Counted from the first letter of the stretch, positions 40,459 through 49,923 are shown. The stretch: DNA of 64,000 nucleotides from Hydrogenophilus sp. (GCA_020725265.1 DYFK01000004.1:139152-203151); one strand, 5' to 3'. Notes: a model not told the origin generated them from the letters alone. Numbers and translations are program-made.

Positions 40459-41067
40459 ATGAGAGAAGAACTCCTGGACATTTTCCGCAAACGCCATGCC
40501 TGCCATCAGTTCCAGGCGGGGCGCGGCATCGCCACCGAGGATCTGGAATTCATCCTGGAAGCGGGCCGACTGTCGCCGTCGTCGTTCGGGCTGGAGCAAT
40601 GGAAATTCGTGGTGGTGACCGACACCAAGCGCAAACAGGCCATGCAGGCGGCCTGCTTTCAGCAACCGCAGGTCGGCGGCGCCGACGCGCTGGTGGTGAT
40701 TCTGGCGAAGCTGGCCGAGCTGGAGCCGGATTCCGACTACCTGCGCCGCCTGATGGCGCGCGAATATCCCGGCGACGCGCTGGAACCGGCGCTCGGCAAC
40801 TATCGCGCATTCCACGCCGCCACCGACGTGCGCGCCTGGAGCATCGCTCAGTGCCACATCGCCGCCGCCAACATGATGACCGCCGCCACCGGCATCGGTA
40901 TCGATTCCTGCGCGATCGGCGGTTTCGATGCCAACGAGATCCGGCGTCTGCTCGACCTCTCGCCTGCCCGCCACGAGCCCGCCCTGATCCTGGCCTTCGG
41001 TCATTGCGCCCACCCCGCCGGAGAGAAACTCCGGTTGCCGCTGGCCGAACTGGTCGAATACCGCTGA
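40459..41067 (+). CDS. Nitroreductase-family flavoenzyme
   Basis: ATG at 40459 (AGGT 8 nt upstream) gives 202 residues; ATG at 40444 is an alternative. The FMN-binding nitroreductase fold shows in LLDIFRKRHACHQFQ, ILEAGRLSPSSFGLEQWKFVVV and ATGIGIDSCAIGGFDA. NAD(P)H-dependent reduction of nitro compounds or quinones is the usual activity; substrate unknown. Length and motifs resemble NfnB/YdgI-type proteins. The upstream promoter region is occupied by the MITE-like element. Confidence 0.92.
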   Translation: MREELLDIFRKRHACHQFQAGRGIATEDLEFILEAGRLSPSSFGLEQWKFVVVTDTKRKQAMQAACFQQPQVGGADALVVILAKLAELEPDSDYLRRLMAREYPGDALEPALGNYRAFHAATDVRAWSIAQCHIAAANMMTAATGIGIDSCAIGGFDANEIRRLLDLSPARHEPALILAFGHCAHPAGEKLRLPLAELVEYR

Positions 41068-41089
41068 ACCTCCCGGTCGACGCGATTCG

Positions 41090-41428
41090 ATGATGTCCCG
41101 GCATGCCCGCCGACAGCTCGGCTGGATTTTCATCGTCGCCGTCGTGGCCGTCTCGCTGATGCCGCCAACCGGCCTGGTGGACGCAGGCCCCGGCGACAAG
41201 TTCTGGCATGCCCTGACCTACGCCGGCCTGATGGCCTGGTGGCTGACACTGGCAACCGATGCCTGGCGACTGGCCACGCTGTTCCTGGTCATGGGACTGT
41301 GCCTGGAAATTGCCCAGGCGCTTGGCGGCCACCGGCATGGCGACATTTTCGACATGGCCGCCAACGCCATCGGCATCGCCATCGGTTGGGCCGGATTTGT
41401 ACTGGCCGCGCGCGCGAGGCCGACGTGA
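41090..41428 (+). CDS. VanZ-like small membrane protein
   Basis: A 112-residue protein with three or four hydrophobic segments and the VanZ-family features KFWHALTYAGLMAWW and GLCLEIAQAL...HGDIFDMAANAIGIAIGW. In some Gram-positive bacteria VanZ is linked to teicoplanin resistance; in proteobacteria the family's role is unknown. It overlaps the DUF455 gene by 4 nt (GTGA). Confidence 0.85.
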   Translation: MMSRHARRQLGWIFIVAVVAVSLMPPTGLVDAGPGDKFWHALTYAGLMAWWLTLATDAWRLATLFLVMGLCLEIAQALGGHRHGDIFDMAANAIGIAIGWAGFVLAARARPT

Positions 41429-42279
41429 ACGTCCATCGGGCCGCGCGCGCGGTGCTCGCCCAAGCCGATATCGAGGCAAAACTGGCGGGGGCGGCCGCCC
41501 TGCATGCCGACTGGCTGGCTGGCCGACTGCGCGCGATGCCCGACCGACAACCACCATTGGCGCGCCCCGGCCGGCCGGATCGGCCTGTCCTGGCGCCGCC
41601 GGAAACCATGCCGGCGCGCCAGTTGAGCAGCCCGGAAAACCACGCCGCGCTGATCCATGCCCTCGCCCACATTGAATTCAACGCCATCGATCTGGCGCTC
41701 GACGCGGTGCAGCGCTTCGTCGATCTGCCGCCCGGGTTCCACGGCGACTGGCTGCGCGTGGCCGCCGAGGAGGCCTATCACTTCACGTTGCTGCGCGATC
41801 ATCTGCGCGAACTCGGCCGCGAGTACGGTGATTTCCCCGCCCATGACGGTCTCTGGCGGATGGCGGAAAAGACCGCTCACGACCCGCTCGCGCGCATGGC
41901 GCTGGTGCCGCGCCTGCTGGAGGCACGCGGACTCGACGTGACCCCGGACATCCAGCGCAAGCTGACCGGTTATGGCGACCGCGCCGGCGCCGCCATCCTC
42001 GACATCATCCTGCGCGACGAAATCGGCCACGTCGCCGCCGGCGACCGCTGGTTCCGGCATATCTGCGAGCAGCTTGGACTGGATCCGGAAACCACTTTCC
42101 GCGCGCTGGTCCGGCAACCCGGCGTGCCGCGTCCACGTCGGCCGTTCAACGAGGTCGCGCGGCGGGCGGCGGGTTTTACCGACGCCGAGCTCGCCGCGCT
42201 CGATCAGCGCGCCCCCGCCACCATCGCGGACAAGCATATCGACAATTCGCCTTGCCCCGGGGGTGGGCGGAGGGCATAA
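41425..42279 (+). CDS. DUF455 ferritin-like protein
   Basis: GTG at 41425 overlaps the VanZ-like stop as GTGA and gives 284 residues. Helical segments carry a di-iron-like set: HALAHIEFNAIDLALDA, AAEEAYHFTLLRDHL and DIILRDEIGHVAAGDRWF, each with Glu and ExxH pattern as in ferritin-like proteins of the DUF455 family. PARQLSSPENHAAL also matches the family. Its reaction is not known. Confidence 0.88.
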   Translation: MNVHRAARAVLAQADIEAKLAGAAALHADWLAGRLRAMPDRQPPLARPGRPDRPVLAPPETMPARQLSSPENHAALIHALAHIEFNAIDLALDAVQRFVDLPPGFHGDWLRVAAEEAYHFTLLRDHLRELGREYGDFPAHDGLWRMAEKTAHDPLARMALVPRLLEARGLDVTPDIQRKLTGYGDRAGAAILDIILRDEIGHVAAGDRWFRHICEQLGLDPETTFRALVRQPGVPRPRRPFNEVARRAAGFTDAELAALDQRAPATIADKHIDNSPCPGGGRRA

Positions 42280-42340
42280 TCCCCGGCCCGGTTTACCGTT
42301 TTATTTCACTTTATTTTTCATTGATTTAGGGGGAATGGGC

Positions 42341-43447
42341 ATGTCGCATCCGACGGCCTCGTCTCTTCTCACCCGGGTCAGCCCCGCGCTGCCGGTGAAC
42401 TGGTATTTCGATCCCAAGATTCACGAACTGGAAATGCGCCTGCTTTTCCAGAATGGCGCCAACTATGTCGGCCATGAACGGATGACGCCCAACCTGGGCG
42501 ACTACCATGTGCTCGACTGGTTGCACGACGGTGGCAAGATGCTGGTCAACAACGCCAACGGCGTCGAACTGCTGTCCAACGTCTGCCGCCATCGCCAGGC
42601 GCGCATGCTGACCGGGCGCGGCAATGCCCAGAATATCGTCTGTCCGTTCCATCGCTGGACCTACGATACCCAGGGGCAACTGATGGGCGCGCCGCATTTC
42701 CCCAACAATCCCTGCCTGCATTTGCACAAGTCGGTGACGCGGAACTGGAACGGCCTGCTGTTCGCCGGCCCGCGCGACGTGCATACCGATCTGGCCGGGC
42801 TGGGCGTGGCGGCGGATCTGGATTTCTCCGGCTTCGTCTACGACAGCACCCACATCACGGAATACCAGTTCAACTGGAAGACCTTCATCGAGGTCTACCT
42901 GGAGGATTACCACGTCGTGCCCTATCACCCCGGCCTCGGCAATTTCGTCGACTGCGACCAGCTCAAGTGGGAGTACGGCGAGATGTACTCGGTGCAGACG
43001 GTCGGCATCAACGATCGCCTCGCCCATCCCGGCAGCGCCGTCTACAACCGCTGGCACCAGCAGGTGAAGCGCTATGGCGAGGGCCGCGAGCCGGCGCACG
43101 GCGCGATCTGGCTGACCTATTACCCGGCGCTGATGGTGGAGTGGTATCCGCACACCCTGGTGGTCAGCAACATCGTGCCAACCGGTGTCGACTCCTGTCT
43201 CAACGTCGTCGAGTTCTACTATCCCGAGGACATCGCCCTGTTCGAACGCGAATTCGTCGAGGCGGAACAGGCGGCCTATCGCGAGACCGCGATCGAGGAC
43301 GATGACATCTGCTACGGCATGCACAAGGGCCGCAAGGCACTATATGAGCAGGGCATCAGCCAGGAAGGCCCCTACCAGTCGCCGATGGAGGACGGCATGG
43401 TGCACTTCCACGAATGGCTGCGGCGCATGATCGAGCCGCATCTGTAA
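42341..43447 (+). CDS. Rieske-type ring-hydroxylating oxygenase alpha subunit, stand-alone
   Basis: ATG at 42341 (AGGGGG 8-9 nt upstream) gives 368 residues. The Rieske cluster ligands are C82-x-H84 and C101-xx-H104 (VCRHRQ, CPFHRW). The catalytic mononuclear iron site is in LEDYHVVPYHPG with D189, H191 and H196. It lacks a neighbouring beta subunit, ferredoxin or reductase gene, so the electron donor must be encoded elsewhere. Substrate unknown; aromatic ring or quaternary amine oxidation are both known for this superfamily. A strong terminator follows. Confidence 0.92.
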   Translation: MSHPTASSLLTRVSPALPVNWYFDPKIHELEMRLLFQNGANYVGHERMTPNLGDYHVLDWLHDGGKMLVNNANGVELLSNVCRHRQARMLTGRGNAQNIVCPFHRWTYDTQGQLMGAPHFPNNPCLHLHKSVTRNWNGLLFAGPRDVHTDLAGLGVAADLDFSGFVYDSTHITEYQFNWKTFIEVYLEDYHVVPYHPGLGNFVDCDQLKWEYGEMYSVQTVGINDRLAHPGSAVYNRWHQQVKRYGEGREPAHGAIWLTYYPALMVEWYPHTLVVSNIVPTGVDSCLNVVEFYYPEDIALFEREFVEAEQAAYRETAIEDDDICYGMHKGRKALYEQGISQEGPYQSPMEDGMVHFHEWLRRMIEPHL

Positions 43448-43470
43448 CGCCAGGGAATACCCGGGAACAC

Positions 43471-43502
43471 GAAAACGGCCGCCGACGCGGCCGTTTTCTT
43501 TT
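43471..43502 (+). terminator. Rho-independent terminator after the Rieske oxygenase gene
   Basis: Perfect 12-bp stem GAAAACGGCCGC-CGAC-GCGGCCGTTTTC followed by TTTT, 23 nt after the stop. Confidence 0.93.
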
Positions 43503-43528
43503 GCCACTCCGCCAAGCACAATCCGGGC

Positions 43529-44011
43529 ATGTCCACGCCAGCCGGATTTTTCGCCATCCTCGCCGCGCCGTTCGGCGCCCTCGGCGTGCGCCTGGCCGAC
43601 GACGCCCTGGCCGGGCTCGACTTCCTGCCCCCTGGCACCGCCCCGGCATCCTCGCCGCACCCTCTGATCGCCAGGGTGGCGCGCCAGCTCGATGCCTATT
43701 ACGGCGATCCCCGGCATGTCTTCGATCTGCCGCTCGCGCCCGCCGGAACCCCGTATCGGCTCCGGGTCTGGTCGGCCCTGTCGACCATTCCGAGCGGAGC
43801 CACCCGAAGCTATGGTGAACTCGCGCGCGCGCTCGGCACCGCGCCACGGGCACTCGGCCAGGCGGTTGGCGACAATCCGCTGCCCATCGTCATTCCCTGT
43901 CATCGCGTGATCGCGGCGGATGGCGGCCTGGGCGGCTTCAATCACGGCCGAACCGGCTACACCCAGGACATCAAGCGCTGGCTGTTGCGGCATGAAGGCA
44001 GCCTCGCCTGA
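43529..44011 (+). CDS. ogt: Methylated-DNA--protein-cysteine methyltransferase
   Basis: Suicide repair enzyme for O6-methylguanine. The 160-residue product has the acceptor motif PCHRV with C124, preceded by VGDNPLPIVI, and the DNA-binding YGELARALGTAPRALGQAV helix-turn-helix. It lacks an Ada-type N-terminal domain. ATG at 43529 follows the terminator of the Rieske gene. The end overlaps xerD by 20 nt. Confidence 0.95.
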   Translation: MSTPAGFFAILAAPFGALGVRLADDALAGLDFLPPGTAPASSPHPLIARVARQLDAYYGDPRHVFDLPLAPAGTPYRLRVWSALSTIPSGATRSYGELARALGTAPRALGQAVGDNPLPIVIPCHRVIAADGGLGGFNHGRTGYTQDIKRWLLRHEGSLA

Positions 44012-44918
44012 TCCCGTCGGAGTACCCGCGTTCGCAGCGGAACTCGACCAGTTCAGCGACGCACTCTGGCTGGAGGACGGTCTGGCGCCCAAATCGCTGG
44101 AAAGCTACCGGCGCGATCTGGCGCAACTGTTCGCCTGGCTCGATCGACAGGGCCTGGGACCGACCGAAGCCGGGCGCGGTGACATCGAGCGCTTTCTGGC
44201 ACACCGCGCGCTCGACCTCGGCATCGCCGCGCGCAGCCTGGCCCGCCAGCTCACCGCCATCAAGCGCTACCAGCGCTGGCTGTTGCGCGAGGGACGACGG
44301 GCGGATGATCCGACCCTGACCGTGGACGCGCCCAGACTGCCCAGGCCGCTCCCCAAGAGTCTGTCGGAAACCGATGTCGAAGCTCTGCTCGCCGCTCCGG
44401 ATATCGACACGCCACGCGGACTGCGCGACAAGGCCATGCTGGAAGCCTTGTACGCGGCCGGCTTCCGCGTCTCCGAACTGGTCGGACTGCCGCTCGCGGC
44501 GGTCAGCCTGACCGAGGGCGTGGTCCGGATCATGGGCAAGGGCCGCAAGGAGCGCCTGGTTCCGCTTGGCGAGGTGGCCCTGGACTGGATCATTCGTTAC
44601 CTCCGGGAAGCCCGGCCGGCGTTGTTGCGTGGCCGAGGCGCGGAAGCCCTGTTCGTGACCGAACGCGGCGGACCGATGACCAGACAGATGTTCTGGTATC
44701 TGATCAAGCGCCATGCCAACGCCGCCGGCATCGGCGCTCCGTTGTCGCCGCACACGCTGCGCCACGCCTTCGCCACCCATCTGCTCAACCACGGCGCCGA
44801 CCTGCGCGTGGTGCAGATGCTGCTTGGCCATGCCGACATCGCCACCACCCAGATCTACACCCACGTGGCGCGCGAGCGTTTACGCAAACTGCACGCCGAG
44901 CACCATCCGCGCGGATGA
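43992..44918 (+). CDS. xerD: Tyrosine recombinase XerD
   Basis: With XerC resolves chromosome dimers at dif. ATG at 43992 gives 308 residues with the N-terminal core-binding domain (SYRRDLAQLFAWLDRQG) and the catalytic set: Arg in YAAGFRVSELVGL, Lys in GKGRKERLVPLGE, HTLRHAFATH with His-x-x-Arg, LLGHADIATTQIYTH with the Tyr nucleophile. Length and C-terminus (VARERLRKLHAEHHPRG) fit XerD rather than a phage integrase. Confidence 0.94.
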   Translation: MKAASPDPVGVPAFAAELDQFSDALWLEDGLAPKSLESYRRDLAQLFAWLDRQGLGPTEAGRGDIERFLAHRALDLGIAARSLARQLTAIKRYQRWLLREGRRADDPTLTVDAPRLPRPLPKSLSETDVEALLAAPDIDTPRGLRDKAMLEALYAAGFRVSELVGLPLAAVSLTEGVVRIMGKGRKERLVPLGEVALDWIIRYLREARPALLRGRGAEALFVTERGGPMTRQMFWYLIKRHANAAGIGAPLSPHTLRHAFATHLLNHGADLRVVQMLLGHADIATTQIYTHVARERLRKLHAEHHPRG

Positions 44919-45000
44919 ACGACGCCTGGAAAATCAAGGTTTTCCGTATCCCGATAATTCTGTTACCCTTCGTCGGGTTTTTCGCAGGGAGATACAGCCC

Positions 45001-46284
45001 ATGAACTTCGCGCGGCGTCCCATACGCAAACGCTTGTTACTGGCCCTGGCCACCCTCCCCTTCTTCGGCGTGGTCGCCGCGTTCGGCATCGCGCCCGACA
45101 CCACCACCGATTCCATCGTCAAGGAAACCATCGTCCAGGCGGTCGATCTGCCGGAAATCGAACTGACCGACAACGGCGCTTTCGATTTCTGGCGTGAGGA
45201 ACGCATCGCTCGCGGAGACACTCTGCCGGACCTGCTCGGCCGGATGGGCGTTGGCCCGGATGACACCCGGAGTTTCATGGAAACGGCGCGTCAGACCCCC
45301 ACGCTCGGTCGCCTGCTTCCCGGCCGGACCGTGCTTGGACGAGTCACTTCCAGCGGCCGGCTGATGCTGTTCCGGTACATGGCCTCCGAGGACACCCTGA
45401 TCACCGTCAGCCGTTCCGGCGAGACGTTCAAGGCGGAGGAACAGGCCATCCAGGCTGAAGCCCGGCCGATCATGCGCTCCGGAACCATTCAGGGCTCCCT
45501 GTTCGGCGCCACGGATGCGGCCGACATTCCCGACCGCATCGCCTCGGCCATGGCCGAAGCCTTCTCCGGCGATATCGACTTCCACCGCGATCTGCGACGC
45601 GGCGACCATTTCTCGGTCATCTACGAAGCCTTCTATCATGAAGGCCGGCTGATCCGGTCCGGCCGCCTGCTCGCCGCCGAATTCACCAATCAAGGCAAGA
45701 CCTATCAAGCCATTCATTTCCAGGATCCCGACGGGCGCGAGGGCTATTACACCGCCGACGGCCAAAGCCTGAAACGGGCCTTCCTGAAATCCCCGATGCC
45801 ATTCGACCGGATTTCATCCGGCTTCACCTCGGCCCGCTTCCATCCGGTACTTCAGGTCTGGCGCTCGCACAAGGGCGTCGATTACGCCGCGCCGACCGGC
45901 ACGCCGGTGCGCGCCGTGGCCGACGCCGTGGTCGGCTTCGCGGGAAAAAAGGGAGGCTATGGCAATCTGGTGATCCTCAACCACAACCGCCCCTACAGTA
46001 CCGCGTATGGACACCTCTCCCGGTTCGCCAGCGGCATCCGGCCCGGCAGCCGGATCAGTCAGGGTCAGGTCATCGGCTACGTCGGTTGCACCGGCCTTTG
46101 CTCCGGCCCACATCTGCATTACGAATTCCGGGTCAATGGCGAACAGCGCAACCCGCTGGCCATGAAGCTGCCGACCTCCATGCCTCTGGAAGCTCGTTAC
46201 CGGGCGCAATTCGCCGCCCACGCGCAACCGCTGGCGGCGCGCCTGGAGATGCTGCGCAACACCAATCTGGCCAGATTCGAGTAA
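45001..46284 (+). CDS. M23-family peptidoglycan endopeptidase, MepM-like
   Basis: Cell-wall peptidase. ATG at 45001 (CAGGGAGA upstream) gives 427 residues: N-terminal membrane anchor or signal helix (LLLALATLPFFGVVAAFGIAP), an OapA/LysM-like region (ERIARGDTLPDLLGRMGV) and an M23 domain with H290-xxx-D294 (SHKGVDYA) and H371-x-H373 (GPHLHYEF). Cysteines in VGCTGLCSGPH may form a disulphide. The layout matches MepM/YebA, cutting D,D-cross-links. A weak hairpin in the 82-nt gap after xerD may end that gene. Confidence 0.93.
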   Translation: MNFARRPIRKRLLLALATLPFFGVVAAFGIAPDTTTDSIVKETIVQAVDLPEIELTDNGAFDFWREERIARGDTLPDLLGRMGVGPDDTRSFMETARQTPTLGRLLPGRTVLGRVTSSGRLMLFRYMASEDTLITVSRSGETFKAEEQAIQAEARPIMRSGTIQGSLFGATDAADIPDRIASAMAEAFSGDIDFHRDLRRGDHFSVIYEAFYHEGRLIRSGRLLAAEFTNQGKTYQAIHFQDPDGREGYYTADGQSLKRAFLKSPMPFDRISSGFTSARFHPVLQVWRSHKGVDYAAPTGTPVRAVADAVVGFAGKKGGYGNLVILNHNRPYSTAYGHLSRFASGIRPGSRISQGQVIGYVGCTGLCSGPHLHYEFRVNGEQRNPLAMKLPTSMPLEARYRAQFAAHAQPLAARLEMLRNTNLARFE

Positions 46285-46294
46285 GCGGCCGGAT

Positions 46295-46323
46295 GGCCTG
46301 ACCGCATCCGATGGTGTCAGGCC
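46295..46323. terminator. Hairpin between convergent M23 and zapD genes
   Basis: GGCCTGAC ... GTCAGGCC, a perfect 8-bp stem with a 13-nt loop, in the 40-nt gap between two convergent stops. No T-run on either side, so termination efficiency is uncertain. Confidence 0.5.
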
Positions 46324-46324
46324 G

Positions 46325-47086
46325 TCACAGGCTGCAGAAGGTAAGTTCGAAGACCACGTCGCGGTCGCACAGTCGGGGCTTTTGCAACGTATCCGGAGCG
46401 AGCAGGCGTACGTTCAGCGCATATTTGTTGGCGCTGACCTCGGGCGCGCAGGGAGCGTCCATGGCGATCCGCAGCATGTGCGCGCTACGGCCGCCGAGCA
46501 TCAACTGGAACATGCCCTGAACCGCCGTGTGCGTACTGACGTGGCCACTTTCCCGGAGTATGCGCAGCACCACCGTCACCGCGCTTTTCAAGGGCAACAA
46601 CGGTCCCAGCCAGGTCATCAGATCGACATTGCGCTGTTCACTCGGCAGATTCAACCAGTAGTGATACACGGGTAGATCGAAACTGCAGGTACCACCGGGA
46701 ATCCCAGCCCGACCCTTGATGCCCGCCAGCCATTCGTTCTCGCGGACATGCTGGCCGATCTTGCCGGTCATGGCGTGCAAGTCCGTGAGCGCGCCGGCGA
46801 TCTCACCAAGCACCTTGCGAAGTCGCTCGGCATCGACCGCCGGATTCGAACGCAAGGCTTCCAGTCCGGATTTCTGTCGATCCAGTTCCTGGATCAGCTC
46901 GCTCTTCAACTCGGAGCGGGTAGTGACATCTACGATCTCGAAAATCCCGAGCAGGGCCGCGTGATGCGAACGCGCATCGCCGCCACGAGCGAAAAACAGG
47001 GCCTTGTCGAACAAATCCTCCAGACGCAACCAGGTGCGGATGCGCTCACTCAGGGGGAATTCGTAGATGGTCACCGGGCGTTCCAA
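46325..47086 (-). CDS. zapD: Cell division protein ZapD
   Basis: Cross-links FtsZ filaments at the Z-ring. The 253-residue product begins (TTG at 47086) MERPVTIYEFPLSERIRTWLRLEDLFDK and has the ZapD beta-strand C-terminal domain ending FELTFCSL. A GTG 12 nt downstream (47074) with GGAA 8 nt before it may be the real start and would give MTIYEFPL. Last gene of the pilB-pilC-pilD-coaE-zapD run. Confidence 0.94.
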   Translation of the reverse strand: MERPVTIYEFPLSERIRTWLRLEDLFDKALFFARGGDARSHHAALLGIFEIVDVTTRSELKSELIQELDRQKSGLEALRSNPAVDAERLRKVLGEIAGALTDLHAMTGKIGQHVRENEWLAGIKGRAGIPGGTCSFDLPVYHYWLNLPSEQRNVDLMTWLGPLLPLKSAVTVVLRILRESGHVSTHTAVQGMFQLMLGGRSAHMLRIAMDAPCAPEVSANKYALNVRLLAPDTLQKPRLCDRDVVFELTFCSL

Positions 47087-47172
47087 TGGTTTTGCTTGAG
47101 GAATTCATTGCAAACGATTGAATGGACGGGGATTTTGCAGGAATGCCCCACCTCAGTGCAATGAATGCCTGC

Positions 47173-47793
47173 TCAATTCCGCTTTTTTTCCGATGCCAGC
47201 GCCAGATAACGTCGATGAAGGTCATGCACGGAGCCGCGCAGGGCCTCGGGATCGCCACGATTATCGATGACGTCATCGGCATGACGAAGGCGGACGGCGG
47301 GGTCGATCTGGGCGTCGAGCATGGCCCGCGCCGTCACCGGATCGAGCCCCGGCCGGCCGGCAATGCGCGCCAGACGGGTCTCCGGTTCGCAATCGACCAC
47401 CGCGACGCGGTCGATCAGTTCCCGATAGGCTTCCAGATGCTCGATCAACAGGGGCACGACCAGAATCACGTAAGGCTCGCCCGCCTCGCTCGCGCGCGCG
47501 GCGCGCGCGCGGATCAAGGGATGCAGGATCGCTTCGAGATCCCGGCGCGCCGAGGCATCCGCGAATACACGCGCACGCATCGCCGCCCGGTCGAGACCGC
47601 CATCCCCGGCCAGCACGGCCTCACCGAAACGCGCGCGGATGTCGGGGATCGCGATCCCTCCAGCCGCGGTCAACTCCCTGGCGATGACATCGGTATCCAC
47701 CACTTTCGCGCCCAGATCGGCGAACATCACTGCTACCGTGCTTTTGCCGGCGCCAATGCCGCCGGTCAGGCCGACCCGGAATGGCGAGGTCAT
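47173..47793 (-). CDS. coaE: Dephospho-CoA kinase
   Basis: Last step of coenzyme A synthesis. ATG at 47793 overlaps the pilD stop as ATGA and gives 206 residues, with P-loop GGIGAGKST at about 10-18, the DTDVIAREL block and a C-terminal helix. A longer in-frame start at 47805 is inside pilD and less likely. Confidence 0.96.
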   Translation of the reverse strand: MTSPFRVGLTGGIGAGKSTVAVMFADLGAKVVDTDVIARELTAAGGIAIPDIRARFGEAVLAGDGGLDRAAMRARVFADASARRDLEAILHPLIRARAARASEAGEPYVILVVPLLIEHLEAYRELIDRVAVVDCEPETRLARIAGRPGLDPVTARAMLDAQIDPAVRLRHADDVIDNRGDPEALRGSVHDLHRRYLALASEKKRN

Positions 47794-48647
47794 CCTCCCA
47801 ACCATGCGTTCAGGAAGCTTTCGCCCCAGAACAACGCGGCCAGTCCACCCAATGCCAGCCAGGGTCCGAACGGGATCGGTCGGGCTCGGTCGTGACCGGC
47901 CAGGGCGATCAGCGCCATGCCGACGACAGCGCCGGCGACACTGGCGGCGAGCACGATCGGCAACAGCATTTTCCAGCCCAGCCAGGCCCCCAGTGCCGCC
48001 AGCAATTTGAAATCACCGAAACCCATGCCCTCCTTGCCGGTCGCCAACCGGAACAGGTGGTAAACCGTCCACAGCGACAGATAGCCGGCGACCCCGCCGA
48101 TCACGGCCTCGTCCAGCGGCGCGAACAAGCCGTCGAGATTGACGAGAAGCCCCACCCAGGCCAGTGGCAGGGTGATGGAATCGGGCAACAACTGGGTATC
48201 GAAATCGATGAAGGCCAGCGCGACCAGGCTGGCCAGCAACAACCAGACCCAGGGCGTCTGCGGCGCGACCCCCCATTTCCACGCGGCCAGCGCGAACAAC
48301 AAGCCGGTCAGCGCCTCGATCAACGGATAACGCGCCGAGATCGGAGCCCGGCAGGCGGAACAACGGCCGCGCAGGAACAGCCAGCTGATGATCGGTACAT
48401 TCTCGTACCATGAGATGGCATGGCCACAACTCGGGCAGGCTGAACGCGGCACCACCAGGTTGTAGGCCGGCTCCGTGCTGGTGTTCTCGGTCTGACCGTC
48501 CAGCAAGGCGCACTGCTGACGCCACTCGCGCTCCATCATGCGCGGCAGCCGATGGATGACCACGTTCAGAAAACTGCCGACCAGCAGGCCGAGCACCAGA
48601 CTGACCGCGATGAATACGCCGGGCTGGCCGGCGAACGTTTCGATCAT
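47790..48647 (-). CDS. pilD: Type IV prepilin peptidase PilD
   Basis: Inner-membrane aspartyl protease and N-methyltransferase that cleaves and methylates the prepilins. The 285-residue product has the zinc-type cysteine quartet C71/C74 and C96/C99 (CPSC, CSAC), several membrane helices, and the catalytic aspartates in FIDFDTQLLPD and GMGFGDFK. It should process the prepilins encoded at 29213-37159 and 37281-37874. Confidence 0.96.
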   Translation of the reverse strand: MIETFAGQPGVFIAVSLVLGLLVGSFLNVVIHRLPRMMEREWRQQCALLDGQTENTSTEPAYNLVVPRSACPSCGHAISWYENVPIISWLFLRGRCSACRAPISARYPLIEALTGLLFALAAWKWGVAPQTPWVWLLLASLVALAFIDFDTQLLPDSITLPLAWVGLLVNLDGLFAPLDEAVIGGVAGYLSLWTVYHLFRLATGKEGMGFGDFKLLAALGAWLGWKMLLPIVLAASVAGAVVGMALIALAGHDRARPIPFGPWLALGGLAALFWGESFLNAWLGG

Positions 48648-48670
48648 CGATGACGTGGTCGCGGAAAAAA

Positions 48671-49894
48671 TCAGACCACCGAGCCCATCTTGAAGATCGG
48701 CAGGTACATGGCGATGACGATGCCGCCGATCAGGGTACCCAGGATGACCATGATGAATGGCTCCATCAGGCTGGAAATGCCGGCAACGGCATCGTCAACC
48801 TCGCGCTCATAGAAATCCGCGACCTTGGAGAGCATGGAATCGAGCGAACCGGACTCCTCGCCGATGGCGACCATCTGGATCAGCATGTTGGGGAACACGC
48901 CGCTGGATTGCAGGCAGATGGTCAGGCTGGTGCCGGTCGCCACGTCATTCTTGATCTTGAGGGTAGCCTGTTCGAACACGTGATTGCCGGCGGCGCCAGC
49001 GACCGATTCGAGCGCCTCGACCATGGGCACGCCGGCCGAGAACATGGAAGCGAAGGTACGCGCCCAGCGGGCCACCGTGGCCTTTTCGATCAAGGGACCG
49101 AACACTGGAAACTTCAGGATGGTGACATCCATCCAGGCGCGCAGGGCCGGCGAACGCTTCCAGGCACGCAGGATCAGGAACACCGCCAGACCGATGCCGC
49201 CGAAGATGACGTGCCAGTATTCGACGAACCCATCCGAGATCGTCATCACCAACATGGTCAGCGCCGGCAGATCCTGACCGGAACTGCCGTACAGATCCTT
49301 GAACGCCGGGATCACGAACAACATGATGCCGGCCGTGATGATGAAGGCCACGGTGAGCACGATGGCCGGATAGAACAGGGCGGATTTGATCTTGCCCTTG
49401 ATCGCCAGCATCTTTTCCTTGTAGGTCGCCAGACGGTCCAGCACGGTGTCCAGAATGCCGGCCTGCTCGCCGGCATAGACCAGGTTGCAGAACAGTCCGT
49501 CGAAGTACTTGGGATGCTTGCCGAATGCCGTGCTCATGCTGGAACCGGTCTCGATATCGCTCTTGATCTCGGCCAACAGGCGTTGCAGGGATGGATTCGA
49601 ATGGCTGCGCGCGGAAATGTCGAAGGCTTGCAGCAACGGCACGCCGGCCTTGAGCATGGTGGCGAGTTGCCGGGTGAACAGGGCGATGTCCTTTTCGGTG
49701 ATGGCCCGGGTCTTGGCGAACATGCCCTGCCGGTTGACCTTGACCACGTTGATGCCCTGGCGGCGCAGGGACTGGCGCACGAACGCCTCGCCCGGCGCGA
49801 TCATTTCGCCTTTGACCTTCTTGCCGGTCTTGTCCGTGCCTTCCCAGCGGAAGGGCACCTGTTTCGCGGTCGCGGTTGCCTGGGCCAACGCCAT
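48671..49894 (-). CDS. pilC: Type IV pilus inner membrane platform protein PilC
   Basis: Platform on which PilB acts. The 407-residue product has two GspF domains (LFTRQLATMLKAGVPLLQAFDI; ARWARTFASMFSAGVPMVEALE) and three or four membrane helices, as in PilC. The N-terminal KVKGEMIAPGEAFVRQSLRRQGINVVKV block is typical. Lies 29 nt after pilB and 23 nt before pilD. Confidence 0.97.
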   Translation of the reverse strand: MALAQATATAKQVPFRWEGTDKTGKKVKGEMIAPGEAFVRQSLRRQGINVVKVNRQGMFAKTRAITEKDIALFTRQLATMLKAGVPLLQAFDISARSHSNPSLQRLLAEIKSDIETGSSMSTAFGKHPKYFDGLFCNLVYAGEQAGILDTVLDRLATYKEKMLAIKGKIKSALFYPAIVLTVAFIITAGIMLFVIPAFKDLYGSSGQDLPALTMLVMTISDGFVEYWHVIFGGIGLAVFLILRAWKRSPALRAWMDVTILKFPVFGPLIEKATVARWARTFASMFSAGVPMVEALESVAGAAGNHVFEQATLKIKNDVATGTSLTICLQSSGVFPNMLIQMVAIGEESGSLDSMLSKVADFYEREVDDAVAGISSLMEPFIMVILGTLIGGIVIAMYLPIFKMGSVV

Positions 49895-49923
49895 GGATGG
49901 TTATCCTTTTCGCAATTTCTTCG

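Noticed and set aside
44928..44945. GGAAAA-TCAAGG-TTTTCC hairpin after xerD as a terminator
   Set aside because: Only six mostly A-T pairs and no T-run directly after it; too weak to call.
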